Assembly (NCBI RefSeq): GCF_051257895.1
Contig: NZ_CP194331.1
Coordinates: forward strand, 1,302,001-1,366,000
Direction: 5' to 3'
DNA length: 64,000 nucleotides
Source: Gallionella straubiae
GTDB taxonomy: Bacteria; Pseudomonadota; Gammaproteobacteria; Burkholderiales; Gallionellaceae
This document shows positions 1 through 7,682 of this stretch, piece after piece; positions within the stretch are counted from its first letter, which is position 1, and each line of letters begins with the position of its first letter. The notes beneath the pieces were generated by a model that ran no database searches, was not told the origin of the DNA, and saw nothing but the letters and a program-made list of their open reading frames with translations. The translations under genes were made by a program, and so were the position numbers.

Positions 1-183
1 GCCGAGGCCGAACGCGAAGCCCAGCCATCCCGCCGCGCGCGGATCATCGGCGCGGCTCCACAGGGCGAACAGCACGGCGAGCGCCAGCACCGGGATGGCG
101 AAGACCCCGAACGGCGCGAAACCGAACACGCACGACAAGCCCGCGATGAATGCGGCGAACAGGGATTTTCGAGTTTTGGACAT
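1..183 (-). CDS. lnt: Apolipoprotein N-acyltransferase, N-terminal fragment (cut by window edge)
   Basis: Only the first 61 codons are in the window; the gene runs off the left edge on the minus strand. Translation from the ATG at 183 begins MSKTRKSLFAAFIAGLSCVF and continues with a long hydrophobic stretch containing FGFAPFG, typical of the first membrane segments of Lnt, the inner-membrane enzyme that adds the third acyl chain to lipoproteins. Context supports this: in many proteobacteria lnt lies directly downstream of corC in the miaB-phoH-ybeY-corC-lnt line, and that line is present here, although two other genes intervene. The catalytic Glu-Lys-Cys residues would lie outside the window and cannot be checked. 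The identification rests on the N-terminus and context. Confidence 0.75.
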   Translation of the reverse strand, partial: MSKTRKSLFAAFIAGLSCVFGFAPFGVFAIPVLALAVLFALWSRADDPRAAGWLGFAFGLG

Positions 184-284
184 CGAGAGAACCGGTACAG
201 AAAACGCGCGAAGAATAACCGATTCCTTCCGATACGGCATTTGTGATTAAATCGCGCCCTGATTATTCAGTAACACCTCCCGCC

Positions 285-1016
285 ATGGAAAAAATCCGCC
301 TCTCCAAACGCATGTCCGAACTCGGACTGTGCTCGCGCCGCGAAGCGGACAGTTACATCGAGAAGGGCTGGGTGGAAGTCGACGGCGAAGTCGTGAGCGA
401 GCTGGGCAGCAAGGTCTACCCCACCCAGCAGATCACCCTGCGCAGCGCCGCACAGAACACCCAGCAGCAGCGCGTGACGATCCTGCTCAACAAGCCGATC
501 GGCTATGTATCCGGGCAGGCCGAACATGACTACAAGCCCGCTGTCACCCTGATCGACGGCGCTACACACTGGGCGGAAGACCCGTCGCCGCTGCGCTTCC
601 ACCGCAGCCAGTTGCTCGGCCTCGCCCCGGCGGGCCGCCTGGATATAGACTCGCAGGGCCTGCTGGTGCTCACCCAGGACGGTCGCATCGCCAAACAACT
701 GATCGGCGAGGATTCCAAAGTGGACAAGGAATATCTGGTACGCGTGCAGGGCAAGCTCAAGGACAGCGGACTGGCGCTGCTCAATCAGGGGCTGAAGCTG
801 GATGGCGAATATCTCAAGCCCGCCAAGGTGACCTGGCAGAACGAGGACCAGCTGCGCTTCGTGCTGCGCGAGGGCAAGAAACGCCAGATCCGCCGCATGT
901 GCGAACTGGTCGAACTGAAGGTGACGGGATTGAAGCGCATCCGCATCGGCAAGGTGAAGCTGGGGAATCTGCCGCTCGGGCAGTGGCGCTACCTGGGAGA
1001 AAACGAGCAGTTTTAA
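285..1016 (+). CDS. RsuA/RluF-family rRNA pseudouridine synthase
   Basis: This 243-residue protein should isomerise a uridine in rRNA to pseudouridine. Residues 1-50 form an S4 RNA-binding domain (RLSKRMSELGLCSRREAD). The catalytic domain follows, with the family signature GRLDIDSQGLLVLT, whose first Asp is the nucleophile, and the C-terminal motif KKRQIRRMC. The end of the protein (LKRIRIGKVKLGNLPLGQWR) is closest in my memory to RluF/RluE-type enzymes, but the exact target site cannot be read from the sequence. I chose the ATG at 285 because the S4 domain starts there; a GTG at 243 would add 14 residues without recognisable homology. The gene points away from lnt and interrupts the usual corC-lnt neighbourhood. 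Confidence 0.85.
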   Translation: MEKIRLSKRMSELGLCSRREADSYIEKGWVEVDGEVVSELGSKVYPTQQITLRSAAQNTQQQRVTILLNKPIGYVSGQAEHDYKPAVTLIDGATHWAEDPSPLRFHRSQLLGLAPAGRLDIDSQGLLVLTQDGRIAKQLIGEDSKVDKEYLVRVQGKLKDSGLALLNQGLKLDGEYLKPAKVTWQNEDQLRFVLREGKKRQIRRMCELVELKVTGLKRIRIGKVKLGNLPLGQWRYLGENEQF

Positions 1017-1029
1017 ATACTGCCCGGCA

Positions 1030-2223
1030 TCAGGCTTTCACGTAATGAACAGCCAGGTCAGGCAACGCGGCGGGCTTGCCGAAATGCCAGCCCTGCCCGA
1101 AATCGCAGCCCAGCTCCAGCAGCTTCTTGCGCGCCAGTCCGGTTTCCACTCCTTCGGCGACCACGTTCATGCCGAGCGAGTGCGCGAGGTCGATTGAAGA
1201 GCGCACGATTTCCAGGCTCTGCGGGGAGTTCATCATGGGATCGATGAAGGCACGGTCTATTTTCAAGGTGCCGACCGGGTAGCGCTGCAGGTGCTCCAGC
1301 CCGGAGTGCCCGGTGCCGTAATCGTCCAGCGCAAGGCTGCTGCCCAGTTCGACCAGCCGATCCAGGATGCGCAACGCCATTTCGGGATGCTCGATCATGA
1401 CCGTTTCGGTAAGCTCCAGCTTCAGCTCCGTCGACGGCATGCCGTGGCGCGCGATGATCGTCTTCACGTCGTCCACCAGCGATTCGCAGGTCAACTGGGT
1501 TGGCGACAGGTTGACGCTGACGAAAGGATACGGATAGGTGGAATACTGCCTCAGCGCCGGCCAGTCGCGACAGGCGCGCTCCAGCGTCCACAGCCCGAGC
1601 TCGCGTATCAGGCCGGTCTGCTCGGCAAGCCAGAGAAAATCCATCGGCGGGATCACGCCGTCCGTGGGGTGATGCCAGCGGATCAGCGCCTCGAACCCGA
1701 CGATGTTGCTATCGGCCAGGTTGCAGATCGGCTGGTAATAGAGTTCGAATTCGTTGCGCGTCAGGGCGCGCGTAATCCCATGGGCGAGCGACAATTTCTG
1801 CGTAGCCTCGCCTCTCAGGGTGCTGCGATTGGCGGCTTGCGCCGGCGTGGTTTTTGCGTCCGGCGCCGGTTTTGCGGAGCCGCCCTGCTTGCTGCGGAAA
1901 CGCTCCAGGATGACCATCAGCAGATGGCGCAGGATCGGGTCGCACTTATCCAGCAAGCCATCCACCAGCTTCCGCTTGACGGGAACGAGTATGGTCTTCT
2001 CGACGGCCCTGACCGTAGCCGTGCGCGGCTGCTGGTCGATCAGCGCGATTTCGCCGAACATTTCGTCCTTGCCCAGGGAGCTGACCTTATGCTCCACACC
2101 CTGATCCAGGATGAAAATATCGACCGAGCCCTTTTCGATGAGGTAGGCGCAATCGCCGGCATCGCCGACCTTGAATATCTGCTCACCTGCGGCGAAGACT
2201 TCGCGATCCAACTCGTCAAACAT
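1030..2223 (-). CDS. Cyclic-nucleotide-binding domain fused to EAL phosphodiesterase
   Basis: A 397-residue cytoplasmic signalling protein. Residues about 1-120 form a Crp-like cNMP-binding beta-barrel (GDCAYLIEKGSVDIFI, GEIALIDQQPRTATV; the Arg of PRTATV normally contacts the phosphate). After a polar linker, residues about 150-395 form an EAL domain that should hydrolyse cyclic di-GMP. The expected catalytic motifs are there: EALIRW, VNLSPTQ, ELTETV, LDDYGTG (a Tyr for the usual Phe), LKIDRAFI, VAEGVET and QGWHFGKP. No GGDEF domain and no membrane segment is seen. The natural reading is a c-di-GMP phosphodiesterase controlled by a cyclic nucleotide or another small ligand; which ligand is unknown. 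The gene is monocistronic between corC and the pseudouridine synthase. Confidence 0.9.
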   Translation of the reverse strand: MFDELDREVFAAGEQIFKVGDAGDCAYLIEKGSVDIFILDQGVEHKVSSLGKDEMFGEIALIDQQPRTATVRAVEKTILVPVKRKLVDGLLDKCDPILRHLLMVILERFRSKQGGSAKPAPDAKTTPAQAANRSTLRGEATQKLSLAHGITRALTRNEFELYYQPICNLADSNIVGFEALIRWHHPTDGVIPPMDFLWLAEQTGLIRELGLWTLERACRDWPALRQYSTYPYPFVSVNLSPTQLTCESLVDDVKTIIARHGMPSTELKLELTETVMIEHPEMALRILDRLVELGSSLALDDYGTGHSGLEHLQRYPVGTLKIDRAFIDPMMNSPQSLEIVRSSIDLAHSLGMNVVAEGVETGLARKKLLELGCDFGQGWHFGKPAALPDLAVHYVKA

Positions 2224-2267
2224 GTAGTCCCCCTGTTACGGCTCAGACGGCAACCGGATTCCATCTT

Positions 2268-2295
2268 TGTATAACTATCCCAGAGGTAGGGTCAA
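2268..2295 (-). promoter_or_regulatory. Candidate sigma70 promoter of the cNMP/EAL gene
   Basis: On the minus strand a TTGACC -35 box (2290-2295) is followed after 16 bases by TATACA (2268-2273), about 45 bases before the ATG at 2223. A GGGGGAC Shine-Dalgarno-like stretch lies just before the start codon. The -10 box is imperfect, so this is a reasonable but unproven assignment. Confidence 0.4.
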
Positions 2296-2375
2296 AAAAC
2301 AATATACCGAACGGCCTAGTTCGATCGCTTCGATCCACTCCGGAAGTATTAGCGGAATTAGATATACGCTGAAAC

Positions 2376-3233
2376 TCAGCGGTTATCCGGGGCCGGCGTT
2401 TCTGCTGCGATTTTTTTGCGCTCCACCAGCAGCGAATACAAGCGGCGGCTATCCGCGCGCAGCACGGTAAAGGCCAGCCCGCCGACCTGCACGCGGTCGC
2501 CGCGCCTCGGAAGCTGTCCGGCGGCCTTGAGCACCAGACCGCCCACGGTGTCGCATTCCTCGTCGCTGAATTCCGTGCCGAGCGCCTCGTTGAAATCGCC
2601 GATCTCGGTATCGGCTTTCACGCGCCACTTCCCCTTGCTGTCCGGGATGATGTTGTCCTCATCCTCGTTGAAATCGTATTCGTCCTCGATGTCGCCGACG
2701 ATCTGCTCCAGCACATCCTCAATCGTCACCATGCCGGACACGCCGCCGTACTCGTCGGCCACCAGCGCGATGTGGTTGCGGTTGCTGCGGAAATCGCGCA
2801 GCAGCACGTTCAGTCGCTTGGATTCCGGCACGAACACCGCCGGGCGCAGCATGTCGCGCACGTTGAATTCTTCGCCAGCGTAATAGCGCAGCAGATCCTT
2901 CGCCAGCAGGATGCCGATGATGTTGTCCTTGTCGCCATCGGTCACGGGGAAGCGCGAGTGAGCGGTCTCGATGACGAAGGGGATGAATTTTTCCGGCGGC
3001 TCGCTGATGTCGATGACATCCATTTGCGCGCGCGGGATCATGATTTCGCGCACCTGGCGCTCGGAGACTTGCAGCACGCCTTCCATCATGGACAGCGCGT
3101 CGGCGTCCAGCAGGGTGCGTTCGTAGGCGGAATGCAGCAGTTGTATCAGTTGTTCGCGGTCTTCCGGTTCGCGCAGCAGGAACGCGGAGAGGCGTTCCAG
3201 CAAACCGGGTTTGCTACTTTCGGGGTCATCCAT
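2376..3233 (-). CDS. corC: CorC/HlyC-type CBS-domain protein
   Basis: A 285-residue protein with two CBS domains at about residues 65-185 (VREIMIPRAQMDVID; VADEYGGVSGMVTIEDVLEQIVGDI) and a CorC/HlyC C-terminal domain at about 200-275. It lacks the membrane DUF21 part of larger relatives, so it is the soluble short form of E. coli CorC (YbeX), linked to magnesium/cobalt efflux and, by genetics in other species, to ribosome and envelope homeostasis. It lies 3 bases downstream of ybeY, so the two are surely co-transcribed with phoH and miaB. Confidence 0.93.
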   Translation of the reverse strand: MDDPESSKPGLLERLSAFLLREPEDREQLIQLLHSAYERTLLDADALSMMEGVLQVSERQVREIMIPRAQMDVIDISEPPEKFIPFVIETAHSRFPVTDGDKDNIIGILLAKDLLRYYAGEEFNVRDMLRPAVFVPESKRLNVLLRDFRSNRNHIALVADEYGGVSGMVTIEDVLEQIVGDIEDEYDFNEDEDNIIPDSKGKWRVKADTEIGDFNEALGTEFSDEECDTVGGLVLKAAGQLPRRGDRVQVGGLAFTVLRADSRRLYSLLVERKKIAAETPAPDNR

Positions 3234-3236
3234 TTT

Positions 3237-3707
3237 TTATTTATGTGTGTCCTGGTAAGGATCGGGGAAGCGTAATTCTAGCATCAGCCCGGTTTCCAGT
3301 GCTTCCATCCCGGCAGCCTCGGTGTCGCTTTCGTGGTCGTAGCCCTGCAGGTGCAGGGCGGCATGGATCGCCAGATGCGCATAGTGCGCGAGGAGTTCCT
3401 TGCCCTGCTCGCGCGCCTCGCGCTCCACCACCGGCGCGCAGATGACGACATCACCGCAAATCAAATCGGCGTCGCCGCTGAGCGTAGCGGTATCGTCATA
3501 GACGAAGGTCAGCACGTTGGTGGCGTAATCCTTGCCGCGGTAATTTTTGTTCAGTTCGCGTCCCTCGGCCTCGTCCACGATGCGCAGCGTCATGGACGCA
3601 TCGCGCCGCAGCGCGGCCTTGATCCAGCGGCGCAGTTGCACGCGCGTCGGCAGGTGCTGCGCGGCGCTCGCATACTGCATGACCAAAGAAAGTTTGGGCG
3701 GCATCAT
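3237..3707 (-). CDS. ybeY: Endoribonuclease YbeY (16S rRNA maturation)
   Basis: A 156-residue single-domain metalloprotein. The UPF0054 zinc site HAALHLQGYDHE is complete (three His ligands), near residues 120-131. YbeY takes part in 3'-end maturation of 16S rRNA and 70S quality control. The start is the ATG at 3707 (a second ATG follows at 3704), one base after the phoH stop, which suggests translational coupling. A longer frame beginning at 3752 would overlap phoH by more than 40 bases and has no family similarity, so it was not chosen. Confidence 0.93.
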   Translation of the reverse strand: MMPPKLSLVMQYASAAQHLPTRVQLRRWIKAALRRDASMTLRIVDEAEGRELNKNYRGKDYATNVLTFVYDDTATLSGDADLICGDVVICAPVVEREAREQGKELLAHYAHLAIHAALHLQGYDHESDTEAAGMEALETGLMLELRFPDPYQDTHK

Positions 3708-3708
3708 C

Positions 3709-4668
3709 TTATTCGTTTTTCTGCTGTTCATGACGCTCATAGGCCGAGACAATCTTTTGCACCAGCGGATGGCGCACCACGTCCTCGGCGAGGAAGTCGC
3801 TGAACGCGATACCGCGCACGTCCTTCAGTATCTCGCGCACTTCGATGAGGCCGCTCTTCTGCCCGCGCGCCAGGTCGATCTGAGTGACGTCGCCGGTAAT
3901 CACCGCCTTGCTGCCGAAGCCGATGCGGGTCAGGAACATCTTCATCTGTTCGGGCGTGGTGTTCTGCGCCTCGTCGAGGATGATAAAGGAATGATTCAGG
4001 GTGCGCCCGCGCATGTAAGCCAGCGGCGCGATCTCGATCATGCCGCGCTCGAAGGCGCGGTTGACCTTTTCCAGCCCCATCAGGTCGTAGAGCGCGTCGT
4101 ACAGCGGACGCAGGTAGGGATCGACTTTCTGCGCCAGGTCGCCGGGCAGGAAGCCGAGCTTCTCGCCCGCCTCCACCGCCGGGCGCACCAACACGAGGCG
4201 GCGCACCGCTTCGCGCTGCAGCGCATCCACCGCGCAGGCCACGGCGAGATAGGTCTTGCCGGTGCCGGCCGGGCCGACGCCGAAGGTGATGTCGTGTTCC
4301 TGGATGGCCTGCAGGTAGCTGTTCTGGCGCGGCGTGCGGCCGCGGATATCGGCCTTGCGCGTCATCAGGAGCGGCACGAAGTCGCTCTCCGGCTGCTGCT
4401 CACTGCGCCATTTCATCGCCTCGATCAGGCCGAGCTGGAGCCGCTCCAGCGTGATGTCGTGCTTGGCCTCGCGGTAGAAATCCTGGAGCACCTCGCGCGC
4501 GAGTTCCGCCTGCGCGCCCTCGACGCTGAAATGCTCGCCGCGCCGCGCGATGCCGACCTCCAGCGCGGTCTCGATCTGGCGCAGGTTCTCGTCCAGCGGA
4601 CCGCACAGATGCGCGAGCCGCTGGTTGTCGAGCGGCTCGAGCGCGAATTGAATGACGGGAGTATTCAT
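3709..4668 (-). CDS. ybeZ: PhoH-like ATPase (YbeZ)
   Basis: A 319-residue P-loop ATPase of the PhoH family. Visible motifs are the Walker A GPAGTGKTYLAVA, the Walker B FIILDEAQN, and the downstream GDVTQIDL sensor-like motif. An N-terminal domain (about residues 1-100) resembles the KH-like region of PhoH proteins. PhoH/YbeZ proteins work with YbeY in RNA processing in several bacteria, and the two genes are adjacent here. I place the start at the ATG at 4668, with GAGG 9 bases upstream, because family similarity begins there; an in-frame ATG at 4710 would add 14 residues lying in a leader. Confidence 0.92.
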   Translation of the reverse strand: MNTPVIQFALEPLDNQRLAHLCGPLDENLRQIETALEVGIARRGEHFSVEGAQAELAREVLQDFYREAKHDITLERLQLGLIEAMKWRSEQQPESDFVPLLMTRKADIRGRTPRQNSYLQAIQEHDITFGVGPAGTGKTYLAVACAVDALQREAVRRLVLVRPAVEAGEKLGFLPGDLAQKVDPYLRPLYDALYDLMGLEKVNRAFERGMIEIAPLAYMRGRTLNHSFIILDEAQNTTPEQMKMFLTRIGFGSKAVITGDVTQIDLARGQKSGLIEVREILKDVRGIAFSDFLAEDVVRHPLVQKIVSAYERHEQQKNE

Positions 4669-4741
4669 GGCTTCTATCCTCACCCTAACCCTGATGGAAC
4701 TACTAGCCATCTGACTAACCCGTCAAAAAACGCTGGGTAAG

Positions 4742-6094
4742 TCATTGGTTACCTCCCTGCAAGGGAGAGGGGATCACAGGCTCGCCGCGCAGGGTATGGC
4801 GCACAACTTGCGTGATCTTCACATCGACGAACTGTCCGATCAGCTCCGGCGTACCGCGGAAATTCACCACGCGGTTGTTGTCGGTGCGCCCGGCCAGTTC
4901 ACTCGTATCCTTCTTCGATACGCCTTCCACCAGCACGCGCTGCACCGTGCCGAGCATGGCCTGGTTGACCTTCAGTTCCAGCTCATCGATGCGCGCCTGC
5001 AACCGCGCGAGGCGCGCCGACTTCACGTCCGGCGGGGTGCCGTCCGGCAGTTCGGCCGCAGGCGTGCCGGGGCGGGCGCTGTAAACGAAGCTGAAGCTCA
5101 CGTCGAAGCCCACGTCGTCGATCAGCTTCATGGTCGCCTCGAAATCACGCTCGGTCTCGCCGGGAAAACCGACGATGAAATCCGACGAGATGCAGATATC
5201 GGGGCGCACCGCGCGCAGCCTGCGCACGATGGATTTGTATTCCAGCGCCGAGTAGCCGCGCTTCATCGCCGCGAGGATGCGATCTGAACCGGACTGTACC
5301 GGCAGGTGCAGATGGCTGACCAGCTTGGGCGTGGTCGCGTACACATCGATGAGGCGTTGCGTCATCTCCTTGGGATGCGAGGTGGTGTAGCGCAGGCGCT
5401 CCACGCCGTCGAGTGCAGCGACCGCCTGCAACAGGAAGGCGAAATCCACCGTGTCGCCGTCCTCCGTCGCGCCGCAGTAGGCGTTTACGTTCTGGCCGAG
5501 CAGAGTGATCTCCCTCACGCCCTGCCCGACCAGCACCTGGATGTCGCGCAGCACGTCGATGAGCGGGCGCGACACTTCCTCGCCGCGCGTATAGGGCACC
5601 ACGCAATAGGTGCAGTATTTGCTGCACCCTTCCATGACGGAGACGAAGGCCATGCCGACCGCCTTTTCCGGTGCGGGCAAATGGTCGAACTTCTCGATCT
5701 CGGGGAAGCTGATATCCACCTGCGGCACTCCCGTGTCGCGGCGTGCCTGCAGCAACTGCGGCAACCGGTGCAGAGTCTGCGGGCCGAACACCACATCGAC
5801 ATAGGGCGCGCGCTTCGCGATCGCCTCGCCCTCCAGACTGGCCACGCAGCCACCCACGCCGATCAGCAAGCCCGGCTTGGCCAGCTTGAGCGGGCGCACG
5901 CGCCCCAGGTCGGAAAACACCTTGTCCTCGGCTTTCTCGCGGATCGAGCAGGTGTTGAACAGGATGACATCGGCCTCCTCGGGCTGGTCGGTCTGTTCCA
6001 TGCCATCGCAGGCACGCAGCACATCCGCCATCTTGGCCGAGTCGTACTCGTTCATCTGGCAGCCATAAGTCTTGATATAGAGTTTTTTGGTCAT
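4742..6094 (-). CDS. miaB: tRNA-2-methylthio-N6-dimethylallyladenosine synthase
   Basis: A 450-residue methylthiotransferase that adds a methylthio group to position 2 of i6A37 in tRNAs reading UNN codons. The N-terminal UPF0004 domain carries its cluster cysteines (Cys12 in YGCQMNEYDS, then NTCSIREKAE and GGCVAS). The radical-SAM domain has the CxxxCxxC motif CSKYCTYC, and a TRAM domain for RNA binding closes the protein. Length and motifs match MiaB rather than RimO or MtaB. It is the first gene of the miaB-phoH-ybeY-corC transcription unit; the 73-base gap to phoH shows no terminator. Confidence 0.96.
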   Translation of the reverse strand: MTKKLYIKTYGCQMNEYDSAKMADVLRACDGMEQTDQPEEADVILFNTCSIREKAEDKVFSDLGRVRPLKLAKPGLLIGVGGCVASLEGEAIAKRAPYVDVVFGPQTLHRLPQLLQARRDTGVPQVDISFPEIEKFDHLPAPEKAVGMAFVSVMEGCSKYCTYCVVPYTRGEEVSRPLIDVLRDIQVLVGQGVREITLLGQNVNAYCGATEDGDTVDFAFLLQAVAALDGVERLRYTTSHPKEMTQRLIDVYATTPKLVSHLHLPVQSGSDRILAAMKRGYSALEYKSIVRRLRAVRPDICISSDFIVGFPGETERDFEATMKLIDDVGFDVSFSFVYSARPGTPAAELPDGTPPDVKSARLARLQARIDELELKVNQAMLGTVQRVLVEGVSKKDTSELAGRTDNNRVVNFRGTPELIGQFVDVKITQVVRHTLRGEPVIPSPLQGGNQ

Positions 6095-6215
6095 TCTGCT
6101 TGGTTGGACAATCGCCGCCGAATCGCGAAAAACACGGCATGTTGGAAATTAAGGGGCTGAATTTGCACTCGAAATTTGTGCAGGGGCATTTTGCGGGATT
6201 TTATCAAAAAAGGGC

Positions 6216-6243
6216 TTGTTTGCCCAAAGGATTGTGCTACGAT
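6216..6243 (+). promoter_or_regulatory. Candidate sigma70 promoter of the 31-residue peptide gene
   Basis: TTGTTT (6216-6221) and TACGAT (6238-6243) are 16 bases apart, ending 57 bases before the ATG at 6300. The boxes match the consensus at four and five of six positions respectively. The gene behind it has a strong ribosome-binding site and its own terminator, so a promoter is expected here. Confidence 0.45.
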
Positions 6244-6299
6244 TCTCCCTGCTTGGAGACAATGTTATTGTGTTCGACTTAGCTCTCAAGGAGGAGAAA

Positions 6300-6395
6300 A
6301 TGGCAATTATCGCTGACCTTTCAACAGTCATCTGCGTAGTGGGATTGGGTCTGTTTTCCTTATGGGTGGTGCAACAAGTACTCGCCAGCAAGTAA
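6300..6395 (+). CDS. Small single-span membrane peptide (31 residues), unknown function
   Basis: A 31-codon ORF, too short for usual ORF callers. It starts with MAIIADLST, has a hydrophobic core VICVVGLGLFSLWVV able to span the membrane once, and ends in the polar tail QQVLASK. It is preceded by the strong ribosome-binding site AGGAGGAG six bases from the ATG and followed within 20 bases by a stable terminator, so it is a complete monocistronic unit. I do not recognise the family. By size and shape it resembles accessory subunits of membrane complexes (CydX- or KdpF-like), but no signature residues of those are present. It lies between the divergent miaB and the TPR gene. Confidence 0.75.
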   Translation: MAIIADLSTVICVVGLGLFSLWVVQQVLASK

Positions 6396-6413
6396 AACCA
6401 GAATACTGCCGAT

Positions 6414-6440
6414 AAAAAACCAGCTTCGGCTGGTTTTTTA
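6414..6440 (+). terminator. Rho-independent terminator after the 31-residue peptide gene
   Basis: An 11-bp stem (AAAAAACCAGC / GCTGGTTTTTT) closed by a UUCG tetraloop and running into a T-rich stretch, starting 18 bases after the TAA. It isolates the small gene from the TPR gene downstream. Confidence 0.9.
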
Positions 6441-6620
6441 TTGGCGGCAACAGCAGATGAATCGATTTGCGCCATCGGTTCGCGAAGGCATCGGCGGACC
6501 ATACCCATCCCTCCCCTTGCCGGCACAAACCCTCCCCGCGCCCGAAGTGAAAATATACGCGTAATTTGGTAGAATCCACCGCTGCCCGAACCCGCGCACC
6601 CAAAGGAATTGAATAACACG

Positions 6621-7679
6621 ATGAATATGTTCAACCGTTTTAGCGAAACTTGCCTTGCCCGTTTGCACCCTCATGCCGCGCTGTTAATCGGCGCTTTGTT
6701 GTTAACTCCCGCTGCGCATGCCGATGACATCCAGGATGCCAACAAGCTGTTCAAGCAGGGGCAACACAGCCAGGCGCTGGACAAGGTGAATGGGGTTCTG
6801 GCCGGCAAACCAAAAGACGCGCAGGCGCGCTTCCTGAAGGGGTTGATCCTCACCGAGCAGGGCAAGACCGCCGAGGCCATCAAGACATTTTCCGCCCTGA
6901 CCGAAGACTACCCGGAACTGCCCGAGCCCTACAACAACCTCGCCGTGCTGTATGCCAGCCAGGGGCAGTACGACAAGGCCAAGACAGCGCTGGAAATGGC
7001 GATACGCACCCACCCCAGCTATGCCACCGCACACGAAAACCTCGGCGACATCTATGCAAAGATGGCCAGCCAGGCTTATGACCGCGCCCTGCAACTGGAC
7101 CGCAGCAATGCCGCGACGCAAACCAAGCTATCCATGATCCAGGACTTGTTTGCCGGCGGCCCACGTGGCAAGACGGCACCGGCGCGCAGCACTCCCGCCC
7201 CGAGCAAAGCCGAAGGAGCCGCATCGGCCGGCGAGGCGGCAAGCAAACCGGAATCCACCAAGCCAGAACCCGTTGCGCCAGCCACAGCCAAGCCCGCACC
7301 TGCCGCCGAAAAGAACCCCGAGCCTGCACCCAAGACCAATAACGGCGGCGAAGTGCTGAAGACCGTCAACGCCTGGGCTGCCGCATGGTCGGCCAAGGAC
7401 GTGAACAAGTACCTGTCGTTCTATGCTTCCGACTTCAAAGTGCCGGGCAGTGAAAGCCGGGCAGCCTGGGAAGCTGCGCGCCGGGACCGCATCAGCAAGC
7501 CGAAATCCATCCAGGTCGGCATCAGCGGCGCAACGGTGAGCTTCAGCGACGCCAGCCATGCGACCGTGAAGTTCCAGCAGACCTATCGCGCCAGCCACCT
7601 GAAGAGCTCGGGCAACAAGACCCTGCTGATGGTGAAATCCGGCGGCAACTGGCTGATCCAGGAAGAGCACACGAAATAA
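6621..7679 (+). CDS. Exported TPR protein with C-terminal NTF2-like (Cds6-type) domain
   Basis: A 352-residue protein with a signal peptide (LLIGALLLTPAAHA, cleavage before DD), about three tetratricopeptide repeats at residues 30-165 (FLKGLILTEQGKTAEAIKTF; NNLAVLYASQGQYDKAKTAL), a Pro/Ala/Lys-rich linker at 170-240 and a C-terminal domain of about 110 residues. That domain resembles the C-terminus of the L,D-transpeptidase encoded next door (pattern VxxWxxxW..D...YL..Y..DF). A periplasmic role in cell-wall assembly alongside that enzyme is a fair inference. The ATG at 6621 is preferred to the TTG at 6609, which sits too close to the AAGGA motif; an ATG at 6627 is also possible. Confidence 0.8.
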   Translation: MNMFNRFSETCLARLHPHAALLIGALLLTPAAHADDIQDANKLFKQGQHSQALDKVNGVLAGKPKDAQARFLKGLILTEQGKTAEAIKTFSALTEDYPELPEPYNNLAVLYASQGQYDKAKTALEMAIRTHPSYATAHENLGDIYAKMASQAYDRALQLDRSNAATQTKLSMIQDLFAGGPRGKTAPARSTPAPSKAEGAASAGEAASKPESTKPEPVAPATAKPAPAAEKNPEPAPKTNNGGEVLKTVNAWAAAWSAKDVNKYLSFYASDFKVPGSESRAAWEAARRDRISKPKSIQVGISGATVSFSDASHATVKFQQTYRASHLKSSGNKTLLMVKSGGNWLIQEEHTK

Positions 7680-7682
7680 GCC

